64,000 bases of DNA, from NCBI GenBank assembly GCA_001970955.1, contig MPUH01000012.1:62001-126000 (forward strand), given 5' to 3'. The notes under the pieces were generated by a model. It saw only the letters and a list, made by a program, of their open reading frames with translations. It was not told where the DNA came from and did no database searches. A program made the translations under genes and the position numbers. How positions within the stretch are numbered: the first letter of the stretch is position 1; each line of letters starts with the position of its first letter. Shown here in pieces: positions 49,879 through 60,346 of the stretch. This stretch comes from Stentor coeruleus (lineage: Eukaryota > Ciliophora > Heterotrichea > Heterotrichida > Stentoridae).

Positions 49879-51051
49879 TTACTTTCTTTTTATATAATCA
49901 GCAATTTGATTAACTTTTCCTGAAGGAATTCCTGACAAACATGCGAGTAGTTCATTCTACATAAAAATTACAATTCTTGAACTTGCTTGAGGGGAGTTTG
50001 TTCCTATTTTCATCATTGAAAAATCTTCATTAAGTGCTTCATCATACACAGGGGTAAGCGCTTCAATTCTTTTTTCTGGAGATCGCGAGTCACAATCAGA
50101 ATCTGAATTACTCATAGGCATTGAAGGTAAATTTCTTCTTTTATCTTGATTAAACTCAGATTTTTTCTCAATACTATCTAAAGGAGTTATCCCTTCTTCA
50201 TCCAATGGATAAATTTTATTATGAGTCACATTTAAAGACTTCGTCAAATCATTTATTAAAGGATCAGCTTTTTCTGTTTGCCCATTGTTTTTATAACTAT
50301 CAGGATCTTTCCAGCTACCTCCTCTTATATAAGAAGTTTTTTGAGTTTCTTTTTTAACCAAATCAACTCCATTAGGACATTCTACCATAGAATATTCTCC
50401 ACTAGAAAGTTTACTTCTAAGTCTTTGTATTTCAGTATGTGCTTTCATTTTGATTTTCTTCAAGTTTTCTATTTTTTGCATATAAAGTTTTTTACTCATA
50501 CTAAATGAACTACTTGATGATATTTTTTCATTAGTTTTTTCTATATCATGATTTTCTTTTTTTGGTATCTCTGTGGAATTTCTATTTTTATCAGGTAAAG
50601 TCTCTATTTGTGTCTTTTTGGTTTGATCATCATATGTTTTTGAAGGTGTTGCATTAGTAGTTGAATATCTTGAAGCTGAAAAACTATTTTTTCTTTGTGG
50701 ACTTGAGTTTTTATAAAATATGTTAGTATTTGGCGTGCATGGACTAGGAGTTTTTTTGGAAGATACTTGTAAATCTAATGATTGGGCATTAAGGAAGGGA
50801 AGTTTTGGAGGAAGCTGATCATAAAAGTGTGTAGTTAAGCACTTTTTTACTTTTGGAGACTCATCTTCAAGTGAAAGACCTTCTTGGAAAGTATTATCAA
50901 ATTTTAAAGGCTTTAAAGGAATTTTTTCTTTAGTCGATTGGATGTCTTTAGTAGTTTTAAAAGTCTCAGGTGGTGGATTACCATTATTGATATGTTCTTC
51001 AAGAAAAGCAAGCTTTTGAATTAAATTATACATGTTGCCCTTTGCTTCCAT
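49879..51051 (-). CDS. Disordered Ser/Lys-rich protein with a hidden last exon
   Basis: I take ATG 51051 (MEAKGNMYNLIQKLAFLEEH); the frame opens further up only through a TTG. Exon 1 is 49972-51051. Without splicing it would stop at once after ...ASSRIVIFM, but minus-strand GTAATTTTTATGTAG is a perfect 15-nt intron (49957-49971), and after it 25 more codons follow in frame: NELLACLSGIPSGKVNQIAD then YIKRK and TAA (49879-49956). Total 385 aa. Short N-terminal helix, a helix near ~175-200 (MSKKLYMQKIENLKKIKMKA), and otherwise Ser/Pro/Lys disorder with many SP sites. The last exon looks like a small structured tail. Unknown function. Confidence 0.75.
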
Positions 51052-51344
51052 TATATAATCACGATTAAAATAAAAGGATTTTTTTATATGATTATTGAAC
51101 AAGGATTTTATGTTGTAAAGAGTTTATTATATTAAATATTTAAATGATTTTTAGAAGAAAAGTTTAAATATTAAAATATCTAAAGCCGAACTAAAATTTA
51201 TATGAAAAACCAATACACTATAATAAAAAAACTTTAATGATATTTTTATACTATAAAACCTCATATTGATTTCTCCTAAATAATCTATGAAATAATACCT
51301 AATATATTTATCCAATTATCAAGAAGTATTTCACATTTAAATAT

Positions 51345-52628
51345 TTATTTTTTTCTCTGAAGCCTTCTCTTATTCCCAGGTTTAATCATCAGAGCTGCAA
51401 TTGGGTTCCCATACTTAATCTTAGTAGATTGTGCGATACTTTCAGGTGTTATCAATGTACTTGAAGATCTTCTCTGTGAAGAACTAGTATTTTTTCTCTC
51501 TAAAATATTTTCTTTTTTAGTACTTCTACATTTAAGTGTGTTTTCTTTACATAAAGGAGAAAAATTATAATAAGAAGATTTGTTAGCACAGCTGCTTGTA
51601 AGACAATTTGGAGACACTGATCTAGAGTTTTGACTTGGTGTCGCTAATACAGCTTTACTAATTTTGCAAGGTCTTCTTGAACTTGAAACATCACTAAAAT
51701 CAGCTGGAAGTGTATAATTACGTTTATGTTGCTGAGTAGGTTGATTAAATAAAATATTACTTAAAGGGCATTTTGATAATGATATAATTGTCTCTGGATT
51801 CCATGTTCTTACTCGAGTTAATATTGATGATACTATTTTTTCCCCATCATCTGTTTCAATAACAGGATTTCTTGCTAAAGAAACTATCTCAAGTTTCCAA
51901 TTATAAGCAAGTAAACTTAAATCTTCCCATAAACTCAGTTTATTATCACTTAAATCTAGTATTCGAAGTAGTCGCATTTTTTCAAATCCTTCAATATACT
52001 CCAGTTTATTCGTATTTAAATATAATTCCTCAATTAAACAACCTTGAGGAATTTTGATATTGTTTATATGATTAGCATCAGCATTTAGATATTCTAATTT
52101 AGTGTTTAAACTGATTTCAGTGAGTAGATTCCCTGAGATATTGATTATTTTCACACTTTCTGGAAAATCAGGAATATTTTCTAAATTATTCTGAGCCAAA
52201 TTTATATAAAGAAGATCTGGTAAAGTAGTTAATTTATCTACAAGACCAAAAGTTAACAAGTTTTCATCAGTGACCAATGGGTATATTTTTTTTGTTGTAT
52301 TTTTTGTATACTTATAACATTTTGTCATCACACAATCTAAGAGATTATCCCAAGTTATCTGATCTTCTAATTGTAAAATCTTTTGTATGACTTCTTCTAA
52401 TGTAAAGTATTCTGCAACTTTATCATATTTTTCAATAGTTTCTAAAGGGATTACAACAGAGTTAACGGCAATGATTATGTTTTTAAGGAAAAAGTCTTTT
52501 ATGACAGATCTTTGTCCTTCAGAAACTGTGAGAAATAAGCTATTTAAATGTTTTATCCAGTCCAGTCTGCTCATGCATACACGATTTGATTTCAAAGTTT
52601 TTGTATTAGCATAGTTATAGCAATTCAT
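51345..52628 (-). CDS. Leucine-rich repeat protein with disordered tail
   Basis: 427 aa, ATG 52628. Residues ~125-270 hold LRRs: LPDLLYINLAQNNLENIPDF, SVKIINISGNLLTEI, KLEYLNADANHINNI, LIEELYLNTNKLEYIEGF, LLRILDLSDNKLSLWEDLSL, closed by a cap (WKLEIVSLARNPVIETDDG), the SDS22/dynein-light-chain-1 style common in ciliary LRR proteins. The N-terminal ~110 residues are helical and Cys/Lys-rich without a known domain; the last ~120 are Ser/Arg-rich. It likely works as a protein-binding scaffold. No membrane segment. Stop TAA. Confidence 0.88.
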   Translation of the reverse strand: MNCYNYANTKTLKSNRVCMSRLDWIKHLNSLFLTVSEGQRSVIKDFFLKNIIIAVNSVVIPLETIEKYDKVAEYFTLEEVIQKILQLEDQITWDNLLDCVMTKCYKYTKNTTKKIYPLVTDENLLTFGLVDKLTTLPDLLYINLAQNNLENIPDFPESVKIINISGNLLTEISLNTKLEYLNADANHINNIKIPQGCLIEELYLNTNKLEYIEGFEKMRLLRILDLSDNKLSLWEDLSLLAYNWKLEIVSLARNPVIETDDGEKIVSSILTRVRTWNPETIISLSKCPLSNILFNQPTQQHKRNYTLPADFSDVSSSRRPCKISKAVLATPSQNSRSVSPNCLTSSCANKSSYYNFSPLCKENTLKCRSTKKENILERKNTSSSQRRSSSTLITPESIAQSTKIKYGNPIAALMIKPGNKRRLQRKK

Positions 52629-52854
52629 TTACTATTAACGTACTCATTTAAAAGTTTTAACAGGAAAATATGATGAGTTAATTTCATAAATGTTTTCTAA
52701 AGACTATATAATTTTATGAATATAATAAATTTTATGGTATTTGGTATTTAGATCATTTGTGGGTAGTGATAAATTAAATAAAAAATTGAATCCATGATGA
52801 TTTAATGGGATATTTTAGATTATGTAGCTTTTATATGATTAATTAGTATACTAA

Positions 52855-54852
52855 CTATAAATTATGCGGATGATGATGGTGATCGTCGTACATTTGTTTG
52901 ATTTCATTGGCAAAATATTCTTTAAGCTCTTTTCTCTTCATTTTATATGTTGGTGTTAGTAAACCTGAGTCTGGGGTTATCATAACTGGGTGTAAATGAG
53001 TTTTTCTTATTTTTTCTGCACTGCTTAAGCCTAATTTATTCCCAGTTTCACTCATTTTTTCTAAGACTATTTTCTTTATTTGAGGGTCTTTGCAAAGATC
53101 TTCCCAGGATTTTTCAATTCCATGTTTTTGAGCCTCCTTTTCTACAAAAGCTCTGTCAGGTACAACAACAGACACAAGATGATTCTGAAAAGTGTCTCCA
53201 TAAGCAAAAACAAAAGAAACACATCCACATTGCATATAAACATTCTCAACTCTTTCTGGAGAAACAAATTCTCCTTGTGACAACTTCAAAAAGCTTTTTT
53301 TCCTATCTATTATAGCCAGACACCCATCATCTCTTAAAATTGCTACATCACCTGTATGCATCCACCCTTCTTCATCAAAAACTTCATCAGTTGCTTCTTG
53401 ATTTTTAAAATATTTAGGTAACACACTAAGCCCTTTGACACAAATTTCCCCTGATGGAGGATTATTACTTATAGTATATGACATATTTGGTATATCAACA
53501 AGTTTCATTTTAATACAACCAATTGGCCCACCAATTTGTCCAGATCGCATATCATTTTGAATAGTAAAAGTTGTTGCACCTGCCACTTCAGTTTGCCCAT
53601 AGCCTTCAATAAAATTGCAACAGAAAAAAATTTTGATTAGGTCAAGTGTTTGCCCATTCATAGGAGCTGCAGCAGTAGTTCCAAATCTAATTTTCCCTCC
53701 AAATAATTTCTTAAACTTGTTGAAATACAGAAAATCATACAATTTATGTGTAGGATCTCCATATTTTCTTAACCTTTCAAGTTTTTCATCTATCATTTTC
53801 TGTATCACTTTTCTTTTTTCCTCTGGTTCATTAGTAACACTAGCTCTAAAAATCTCACTGAACCTGTTTAAAATCCTAGGCACACAAGCTAAAACTGTAG
53901 GTTTTAAAACAACCATATCTTCCCTAAGTTTTTGTGGATCTCCAGAATAAAACCCAATCGCCCCTCCACAATAATAAAAAACATTTGAGAAAACTTTTTC
54001 ATAAATATGTGCTGCAGGTAAATAACTAAGATGTATATCATTACAAGTAATCTGAAAAATTTCTATAAGTCCAGCTAAATTAGCAACCATATTTTCATGT
54101 GTAATAATAATACCTTTAGGATTACCAGTAGTCCCACTACTATAACTAAGTGAATATAAATCTTTAGGTTGAGCTTGTATTATTTCTTTTCGATTTTCTG
54201 AACCAATAGATATAATATCATTAAACCCATAAAGCTTAACCCCTAATTCTTGACATTCAGCCCTTTGATTATTATTAGGATCTTCCATTGATATTATAGT
54301 CTGTAAGCTTTGGCATTTACCTTCTTTTTTAAGCTCAAGGATTCGAGAGAGTTTGTTGTTGCTTAAAACCGCAGTTTTCAAGTTTGTTTGAGAGAAAATA
54401 AAGTCGATATGGTCTTTTCCTAAAGAATCATATAATGGGACATTGGAGATTTTGTATAAAGTGCACCCGATATCAGCAATATTCCATTCTTCACGGTTTA
54501 TGGAATATAATGAAATGAATTTTACGTCAAAGCCATCCTGATTTTCTTCAGGACATAAACCTAAATGCTCGATTCCAGAACCAAAATTCAATGCTAGTTC
54601 ATGGATTTCTTTAAAGGTTTTCCATGTATAAACATTCCCTTTACGAGTTCCTAGCATGGGTCTTTCAGTAAATTTTGCGAAGACATTTTTGTACCAATCA
54701 ACCATGGTCCAGATTTCAGGACTTGGTGATCTTAATAGTTCAGATTGATGGGATATATTTAGAAGCACTGAGGATTCTCCTGGCTTATTAGTGTCTAATT
54801 TTGTAAAATAACTAGAATACTCAATTTGGCTTGATGATTCACTACAACCCAT
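52855..54852 (-). CDS. Long-chain acyl-CoA synthetase with N-terminal acylation motif
   Basis: 665 aa, ATG 54852. Activates fatty acids to acyl-CoA using ATP. AMP-binding motif YSSGTTGNPKG (237-247), then IEGYGQTEVAGATTF, and the hinge with its following motif GWMHTGDVAILRDDGCLAIIDRKKSFLKLSQGEF; all are intact. Length fits ACSL enzymes (~660-700). Unusual: ACSLs usually anchor by an N-terminal membrane helix, but here the start is MGCSESSSQ, a classical N-myristoylation plus palmitoylation motif (Gly2, Cys3, Ser6), so anchoring is probably by lipid. The end is His-rich (YDDHHHHPHNL), which could bind a metal. Divergent enough that I do not choose an ACSL number. Confidence 0.93.
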   Translation of the reverse strand: MGCSESSSQIEYSSYFTKLDTNKPGESSVLLNISHQSELLRSPSPEIWTMVDWYKNVFAKFTERPMLGTRKGNVYTWKTFKEIHELALNFGSGIEHLGLCPEENQDGFDVKFISLYSINREEWNIADIGCTLYKISNVPLYDSLGKDHIDFIFSQTNLKTAVLSNNKLSRILELKKEGKCQSLQTIISMEDPNNNQRAECQELGVKLYGFNDIISIGSENRKEIIQAQPKDLYSLSYSSGTTGNPKGIIITHENMVANLAGLIEIFQITCNDIHLSYLPAAHIYEKVFSNVFYYCGGAIGFYSGDPQKLREDMVVLKPTVLACVPRILNRFSEIFRASVTNEPEEKRKVIQKMIDEKLERLRKYGDPTHKLYDFLYFNKFKKLFGGKIRFGTTAAAPMNGQTLDLIKIFFCCNFIEGYGQTEVAGATTFTIQNDMRSGQIGGPIGCIKMKLVDIPNMSYTISNNPPSGEICVKGLSVLPKYFKNQEATDEVFDEEGWMHTGDVAILRDDGCLAIIDRKKSFLKLSQGEFVSPERVENVYMQCGCVSFVFAYGDTFQNHLVSVVVPDRAFVEKEAQKHGIEKSWEDLCKDPQIKKIVLEKMSETGNKLGLSSAEKIRKTHLHPVMITPDSGLLTPTYKMKRKELKEYFANEIKQMYDDHHHHPHNL

Positions 54853-55252
54853 TTATAATAACCAATAAAATTAGAAATTGAAATCACTTTTAAGCTATAA
54901 AGAAAATCACAAAAAAAATTAAACTGAAGGAAACTTGAGGATTTTTAGGTTTAAATTGGATTAGTTATAAAGGATATAAGTTTAGTTAAGGTTTTAAAGC
55001 TCTGAAATAATAAATAATATAACAAGTCGATAATAAATAAACATTAAGAGCAAATGCCTATTAAATATTTTTTTGATGTTTTCGATTAAATATAAATAAA
55101 TTCTTACTTCTTCTAAAATTTCTAGGCTTTCTATTATTAATAAAACCTAAAAAATTCATATAATCCAAATGTGATTCTAAATATTTTTTTGTTTTTAAGA
55201 AGAAATTATTAAATTATAAGTATATTTATCAATAAATAGACTGCAGTGTAGA
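54853..55252. other. Intergenic
   Basis: 400 bp of AT-rich sequence between two minus-strand genes. Nothing recognised. Confidence 0.6.
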
Positions 55253-56635
55253 TTATAATTTAAGACTAAATGACTTAAAAATAACTCTCAAATCTTCATA
55301 TGCTAAAATTAGCTCAGCTTTCTGCTGTTCTGTGATTGCAATTTTTTCTTTCAAAGCTTTGACTTCACCTATCAGAGTTTTTTTCCAATCTTCATTTCTT
55401 TCTAATTCTTCTTTTATTTTCTTTTCAGAATCCTTAAGAGCAAATTCTAATTTTTTAACATTTTTTTCTAAATCATGTATTTGCTTTGACTTTCCTACAA
55501 GCTTTAAATCAGTATTATGAAGTCTAGCTACTAAATGTTCTTTATTTTCCTTATAACACTTAACTTCTTCTTTTAGTATAGTATTTTCCTTATCAAAAAC
55601 TTTCAATTGTTCTTTAGCCCTCCTTAGTTTATCTACCAGAATATCTTTCAGCTTAGATAATTCCTATATAAAAATTACACAAGATTCAAAGTATAATAAT
55701 TATTTTTATATTCAAAACCCTAAAATTTAGGTCAATTCTATCTTCTAAATCACCANTATAAAAATTACACAAGATTCAAAGTATAATGTAGCTGAATCAT
55801 AAAGTAAACCAGAAAAAGTGTTGTTGACGAAATTTAGCCAGTCTCCCATTGACGAAGGGGACTTAGAGAAATTAGATGTAGTCTTAACAAGTAAATCTAT
55901 AGTCTTATCATATGAAAATACATTTAAAACCAGATCAGCTGCAGTTTTATACTTATTCGCTAATGAATCCGTAGGTTTAAGAAGACGTAAAAGAGTTTGT
56001 ACAGTATTTTTCAAACGCTGATCTAAAGCTTTACCTACAATATACTGTTGTGAAACATATTTATCAATCAAAGCATTAATTTCTCTTTGTTCAGCACTAT
56101 AGCTTACATGAGGTTTATTTTCTATAACTTGATCAGTAAGTTTATAATTTATAAATAAAGACATATACTCAAATACTTCCTTATCTTTCATTATAACATC
56201 TCTTAACTGCCCAATACACATCATTGGTAAAATATCCTCAGTAATAAGAAACTCTTTAATACAATTCCAAATATTTGAATCTTTAAGTACATCAAGCAAA
56301 ATACTCTGTGTATTCATTGCCCAAGTTGCTTTTCTCTCATTTAATCTAATAAGTTTTTTTTCTTTTTCAGTAATAGAATCGATAATAGATGATAGTTCTG
56401 AATTTCGCTGAATATAATTTACCATTTCTAAAGATTCAATTTGACATTGTAAAGACTGAATACGTAGTTCATAATTTGTTGTGCTTTCATGAATCGCTTT
56501 TTTCACTTGGGTTTTATAAGAAGAAAATTGTGAAGTTAAAGAACAGATCTGAGACTCTAAGTAATGAACTTTTTCTTGTAGTGACTTGGTATAAGATAAA
56601 GCAGTAATTGAATCTGAGACTATTTGCAAGTCCAT
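55253..56635 (-). CDS. Coiled-coil protein, two exons across an assembly joint
   Basis: ATG 56635 (MDLQIVSDSITALSYTKSLQ); the frame is open further up but AT-rich. Exon 1 56635-55769 ends ...SATLYFESC; exon 2 55663-55253 begins ELSKLKDILVDKLRRAKEQL. A 15-nt intron (minus-strand GTAATTTTTATATAG, 55664-55678) links them once the 31 bp contig repeat around the N at 55756 is read once. Product 425 aa: coiled coil ~5-95, a folded helical middle (NIWNCIKEFLITEDILPMMC, QRLKNTVQTLLRLLKPTDSL), and a second long coiled coil in exon 2. No named family recognised. The intron is the very place where the contigs meet. Stop TAA. Confidence 0.75.
55667..55787. other. Assembly joint: 31 bp repeat with unmatched tail around N at 55756
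   Basis: 55667-55697 equals 55757-55787 (TATAAAAATTACACAAGATT...). The 58 bp between the first copy and the N (55698-55755) have no match after the second copy. Exon sense is restored by joining the first copy's intron end to the second copy's exon 1. Confidence 0.8.
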
Positions 56636-57113
56636 TTTTATATAGGCTTTTAAATAGATAAACTGGATAAAATTTTTAAGATAATTTCTTATGTTAGGGT
56701 TTGTACTGCAAATCAGATTCAAAAAATTTAAGTGTTTAAATTATATTAATTATTTTATCATTCTGGAAGCTTAAATGCTTATAATTTTTAATAGTAATTT
56801 AATTAAGAGCTATATGAAGATTATGTTGAATAAAAGAGTTTAAACTACTCTATGATTGTTTTTTAGAGTCGCTTTATGTTAAGGGAACAATAAGGATAAA
56901 AATATTCTTTTTTTTTGTCTAGATAGTCATTCAGGCAAGTCTAAAAATATGTCAAATATGAGTAAAGCGTAAATCCTTAGAAACCAGAATGAAGGGTAGT
57001 TTCTAGAATTTTCAAAGAATTTAAGTAAACTCAACCTAACCCAGTTTGATATAACCTCACACCAACCTTAAGTCAAAGAAAATTTTGCCATAAATTTAAT
57101 TAATAATATCATC
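56636..57113. other. Intergenic with coding-like plus-strand patch
   Basis: 478 bp. Around 56930-57110 one plus-strand frame reads with protein-like codons (SHSGKSKNMSNMSKA, LEFSKNLSKLNLTQFDITSH) but is cut by TAA, TAG and TAA. It may be a decayed gene or only the C-rich 3' flank of the next minus-strand gene. Confidence 0.3.
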
Positions 57114-57869
57114 CTAAATCCCAAAACTAATTCCAAAACTAATCCCAGTATTTTCTGTATGCACACTTATAAATTCTTTGTCTACAACCAATCTTGGTAC
57201 CACATGCGAATTGCTTTTTGCCCGTTTTTTACAAATATACTCATACGTAGATATATCTTTGAATACCATAACTAAATGGAAAGTGGTAATATATCCGAAA
57301 TAAAAGAAACTAATAAGTGAATTTAAGCCCAAAAAAATTATAAAAGATGTAAGTCCTTGTTCATCATTAGCATCAAAGCTAGTCTTCGTAGAAAAAATTA
57401 GAAACATAGCTGTAAAAGATGAGCTAACTAATATTGCACACATAAGAGTTGAACTAATAATAAGTACAAAAAAAGGTTTATAATTTCTTGACCCAATGCA
57501 ATTATTAACCCAATAGCAATGATGATCGTATTTATAAATGCATTTGTTGCAAGTTACACAATGTCTTGAAAAGAGATTAATCTCTTTATTGCATATAGTA
57601 CAATGAAGATAGATACTATCTGCTTGTCTGTTATTGTTTTTTATATAAAGTAAAGGATCGCCTGGGTTTATTAAACTTGTAACTAAATGACTAGTTACTG
57701 ATAAGCAAAACAAAAAATTAAAGACTATGACATTTAATATTTGATAATCTTCATGAGTTTTCTTTACTACAATAAGATTGTAGAATATTCCATAGACTAT
57801 ATACCCAAAATAAGACAAACATTGTTTTAAACTCCATCGATACATGAGACCATTTTTACGAGCATCCAT
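57114..57869 (-). CDS. DHHC-type protein S-acyltransferase
   Basis: 251 aa, ATG 57869. Transfers palmitate to Cys residues of membrane-bound proteins. The Cys-rich domain (~90-130) reads CTICNKEINLFSRHCVTCNK and then KYDHHCYWVNNCIGSRNYKP; the catalytic DHHC is at 115-118. The usual Pro after DHHC is Tyr here. Four membrane segments: ~18-33, ~45-65, ~132-155 and ~175-200, two on either side of the DHHC domain as in the family. Small for the family. The end repeats ISFG (GISFGISFGI). It is one of several lipid-modification genes in this window, with possible substrates such as the MGLCC and MGCSES proteins (inference only). Confidence 0.93.
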   Translation of the reverse strand: MDARKNGLMYRWSLKQCLSYFGYIVYGIFYNLIVVKKTHEDYQILNVIVFNFLFCLSVTSHLVTSLINPGDPLLYIKNNNRQADSIYLHCTICNKEINLFSRHCVTCNKCIYKYDHHCYWVNNCIGSRNYKPFFVLIISSTLMCAILVSSSFTAMFLIFSTKTSFDANDEQGLTSFIIFLGLNSLISFFYFGYITTFHLVMVFKDISTYEYICKKRAKSNSHVVPRLVVDKEFISVHTENTGISFGISFGI

Positions 57870-58718
57870 TTTTATATGAAGGTAAGAATGAATTTTGGAT
57901 TAAGTATATGTTGATAGGATTAGATAATATAATTGAAAGCTTATGTATAAGATAGAATTATTATATGTGTTTGCTTATAAAATAAGATTAAAGAGATTAG
58001 ATGATAGTTTTCTTTTAAAGAATAACTATAACTTTATTAGAAGTTTACATAAAAAAGCTGAAAAATAAAAATCATGTATTTTTTATTGAATTTAGTTTGG
58101 TTTTTTTAATAGGGTTCGGATTTTTTTGGGTGTAGAAATGCTTGATTTCAGTTAGGATTTAGAATGCTAATAAGATAATAAAATCAATAAATAAAAACAT
58201 GGGATTTTATATTGTTATTGAAGTTGTATTTAATTATATTTTTTAGAAGTACGCTTGATTTTTGATAAAAATACCATATTGAATTAAACTATCTAATTAG
58301 AGACTAGTTAATAAAATGTATTCAAAATGATTATATTCAGATTAGTATATTTTATTTATGATAGTAATTTAAAATAATATTAACTTTCTTAAAGCCGCCA
58401 GTATCGAAATAATAATATTTTATTCAACTGCCAATTATATCATAAATTATTTTTCCTGATCATGGTTCAGAAGACTAAATCAATAAGCTATAACAATCTG
58501 AATATGAGGTTAATAAAATATAAGAAATGTATAGCATTCATCATGCTTCATAATAAAAGCTAGCATATTGTTTTTAGTTATGGTAGCAAAAAATCCTTAA
58601 ACACTTTAAATTACCCCATAAGTATAATAAATCACTATCTTTTAATAGAATCTTATATTTGCTTCATATAATACATAAACATCATAAATTAATTTAGATT
58701 ATAAATATTATACACACA
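57870..58718. other. Divergent intergenic region
   Basis: 849 bp; G-rich on the plus strand near 57870, then AT-rich. A coding-like open stretch lies at 58393-58563. No other feature. Confidence 0.5.
58393..58563 (+). pseudogene. Short coding-like open stretch
   Basis: 56 codons between stops: starts SRQYRNNNILFNCQLYHKLF, then an internal ATG (58462) gives MVQKTKSISYNNLNMRLIKY and a short hydrophobic end before TAG. It could be a 33-aa small gene or a remnant. The surroundings give no support either way. Confidence 0.25.
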
Positions 58719-59780
58719 ATGGAAGTACGGAAAAAATATTTAAGCCAAAAAGACCCGCAGCGAGCGATAACTCCAAGTACAGCATATTCCGTATATTCAA
58801 CCCCTGCATTATCTCCTCAATCCTGCTCGAAATTCATTTTCTCTGATACAGAGTTTTCTAGCGATTCTGAGAAAAGCAAGATAGATACAGAAAAAGTTTT
58901 ATACGATATATACAATGTGTATTTTGACTTGGATAGTAAAAAAAATCAAATAAACCAAGCTTGTATAAAACTTATCACTAGAGAAAATTCTTTGAAAAAG
59001 CTGCAAAACCAAGTCCAGCCACATTATAAAAGCCTTCAAAAATATTCGCGTATTAGGTGTTCTAGCTTTGATTTAGATAGAGTTCAGGCTAATATAAAAA
59101 TGATAGAAGAAGAAAACCTTAAAGCAAAAAAGAAATTAGATTTTCTAATGAAGGACTATTTTTTTATGGTAGAAAATGCACAAAAAATTAACAGGATGCT
59201 CAAAGAAATACTAGATAAAAGCTCAAAAATTGAGGATATTAAGAAAATTATCTATAATATTGGTAGGGAAAAAAAATTACTCAGGATAAAGATAAATAGT
59301 ATTGAAGAGAACATCCAACGGATAGATTCCCAAAAAACTTTTTTTATTCAAGAGGATAACAAAATGTCAAAAATAAGACAGGAAGTTTTACAGAAAAAAA
59401 AAGAAGCTGAAGTTCATATAGAACATGCTAAACAATTAGAAAATTCAGTAGTTTATGAAGATACTAGGATAAAAAGATTTAAAAATGAAATCGAGACCTT
59501 AGAAAAAAGTTTTAAAGAAAAATTGGTGAGTATTGAAAAGAGAAAAGCTTTATTGAAAAAAAGGGAGATGGATTTACAAGGAATTAAAGCTAGTATTGAA
59601 GATTCTAAATGTAAAAACTGTGAAAGGGTTGGTATAATCCAAGGTATGCATAACAAAATAAAAGGAATAGAAACTGAAGTGAATATAATGGAAAAAAATT
59701 TGGAGAAGAATGAAAATGAATTAAAAGCTTCTGCTGCTTTGCTTCATTCTCAGTTTTATATATTGCAAAAAACGTACTAA
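58719..59780 (+). CDS. Coiled-coil protein, unknown
   Basis: 353 aa, ATG 58719 (MEVRKKYLSQKDPQRAITPS). A Ser/Thr/Pro-rich head (~1-55, several SP/TP sites) is followed by nearly unbroken coiled coil to the end, in stretches such as MIEEENLKAKKKLDFLMKDY, IGREKKLLRIKINSIEENIQ and FKNEIETLEKSFKEKLVSIE. Near residue 297 a C-x2-C pair (SKCKNCERVG) interrupts the helix and might bind zinc or form a hinge. No family recognised. Stop TAA. Confidence 0.82.
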   Translation: MEVRKKYLSQKDPQRAITPSTAYSVYSTPALSPQSCSKFIFSDTEFSSDSEKSKIDTEKVLYDIYNVYFDLDSKKNQINQACIKLITRENSLKKLQNQVQPHYKSLQKYSRIRCSSFDLDRVQANIKMIEEENLKAKKKLDFLMKDYFFMVENAQKINRMLKEILDKSSKIEDIKKIIYNIGREKKLLRIKINSIEENIQRIDSQKTFFIQEDNKMSKIRQEVLQKKKEAEVHIEHAKQLENSVVYEDTRIKRFKNEIETLEKSFKEKLVSIEKRKALLKKREMDLQGIKASIEDSKCKNCERVGIIQGMHNKIKGIETEVNIMEKNLEKNENELKASAALLHSQFYILQKTY

Positions 59781-59887
59781 TTAGATTTACTATAGATATA
59801 TAGATATACTTATATATGAATATAGAGATGAGTTATTTACATTTTAAATCTAGATATACTATTTTCTGCATATAAAAGTTAATCTTA

Positions 59888-60346
59888 TTATACAGAATTT
59901 GCTGAATTTTTATCAGATTCACTATAATTTTCCTCATCTTCATCTTCATCTTCTTCTTCATCATCATCACGATCTTCCTCTTCTCCAACATTATTCGATG
60001 ATGTTTCTCTAAGTTTCATATTTTGCGGCTCTGAATTTTTATACACTTCATAAGATTCTCGCGGACTTACTTGAGAAAGTGATCCTTTAACAACATCTTC
60101 ATAGTCTTTGCTAACAACACTAACTCCATCATCTTCATTAGCTATTTTCTTTTGAAGTAAATTATTTTTCCTTTTCAAATCATCAATTGTTTTCTGCATC
60201 TCTGTAAGTTTCCATTCAAAACACTTTTCTTGCTCACGTAACTTAGCTTTAAGCACATCATTTCTTGCTAAAAGTTGTTTAGAAAGATTGAGTATTTGCC
60301 AAAAATTGTGCTTCAGGCTGCTGACTTCTACATTGAATTCATCCAT
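59888..60346 (-). CDS. Small coiled-coil protein with acidic tail
   Basis: 152 aa, ATG 60346. Coiled coil ~15-72 (QILNLSKQLLARNDVLKAKL, KLTEMQKTIDDLKRKNNLLQ), then a Ser-rich linker and a strongly acidic stretch of Asp/Glu (EEEDRDDDEEEDEDEDEE) before the end. Acidic tails of this kind occur in chaperones, chromatin and microtubule-linked proteins; nothing more specific is visible. Stop TAA. Confidence 0.75.
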   Translation of the reverse strand: MDEFNVEVSSLKHNFWQILNLSKQLLARNDVLKAKLREQEKCFEWKLTEMQKTIDDLKRKNNLLQKKIANEDDGVSVVSKDYEDVVKGSLSQVSPRESYEVYKNSEPQNMKLRETSSNNVGEEEDRDDDEEEDEDEDEENYSESDKNSANSV

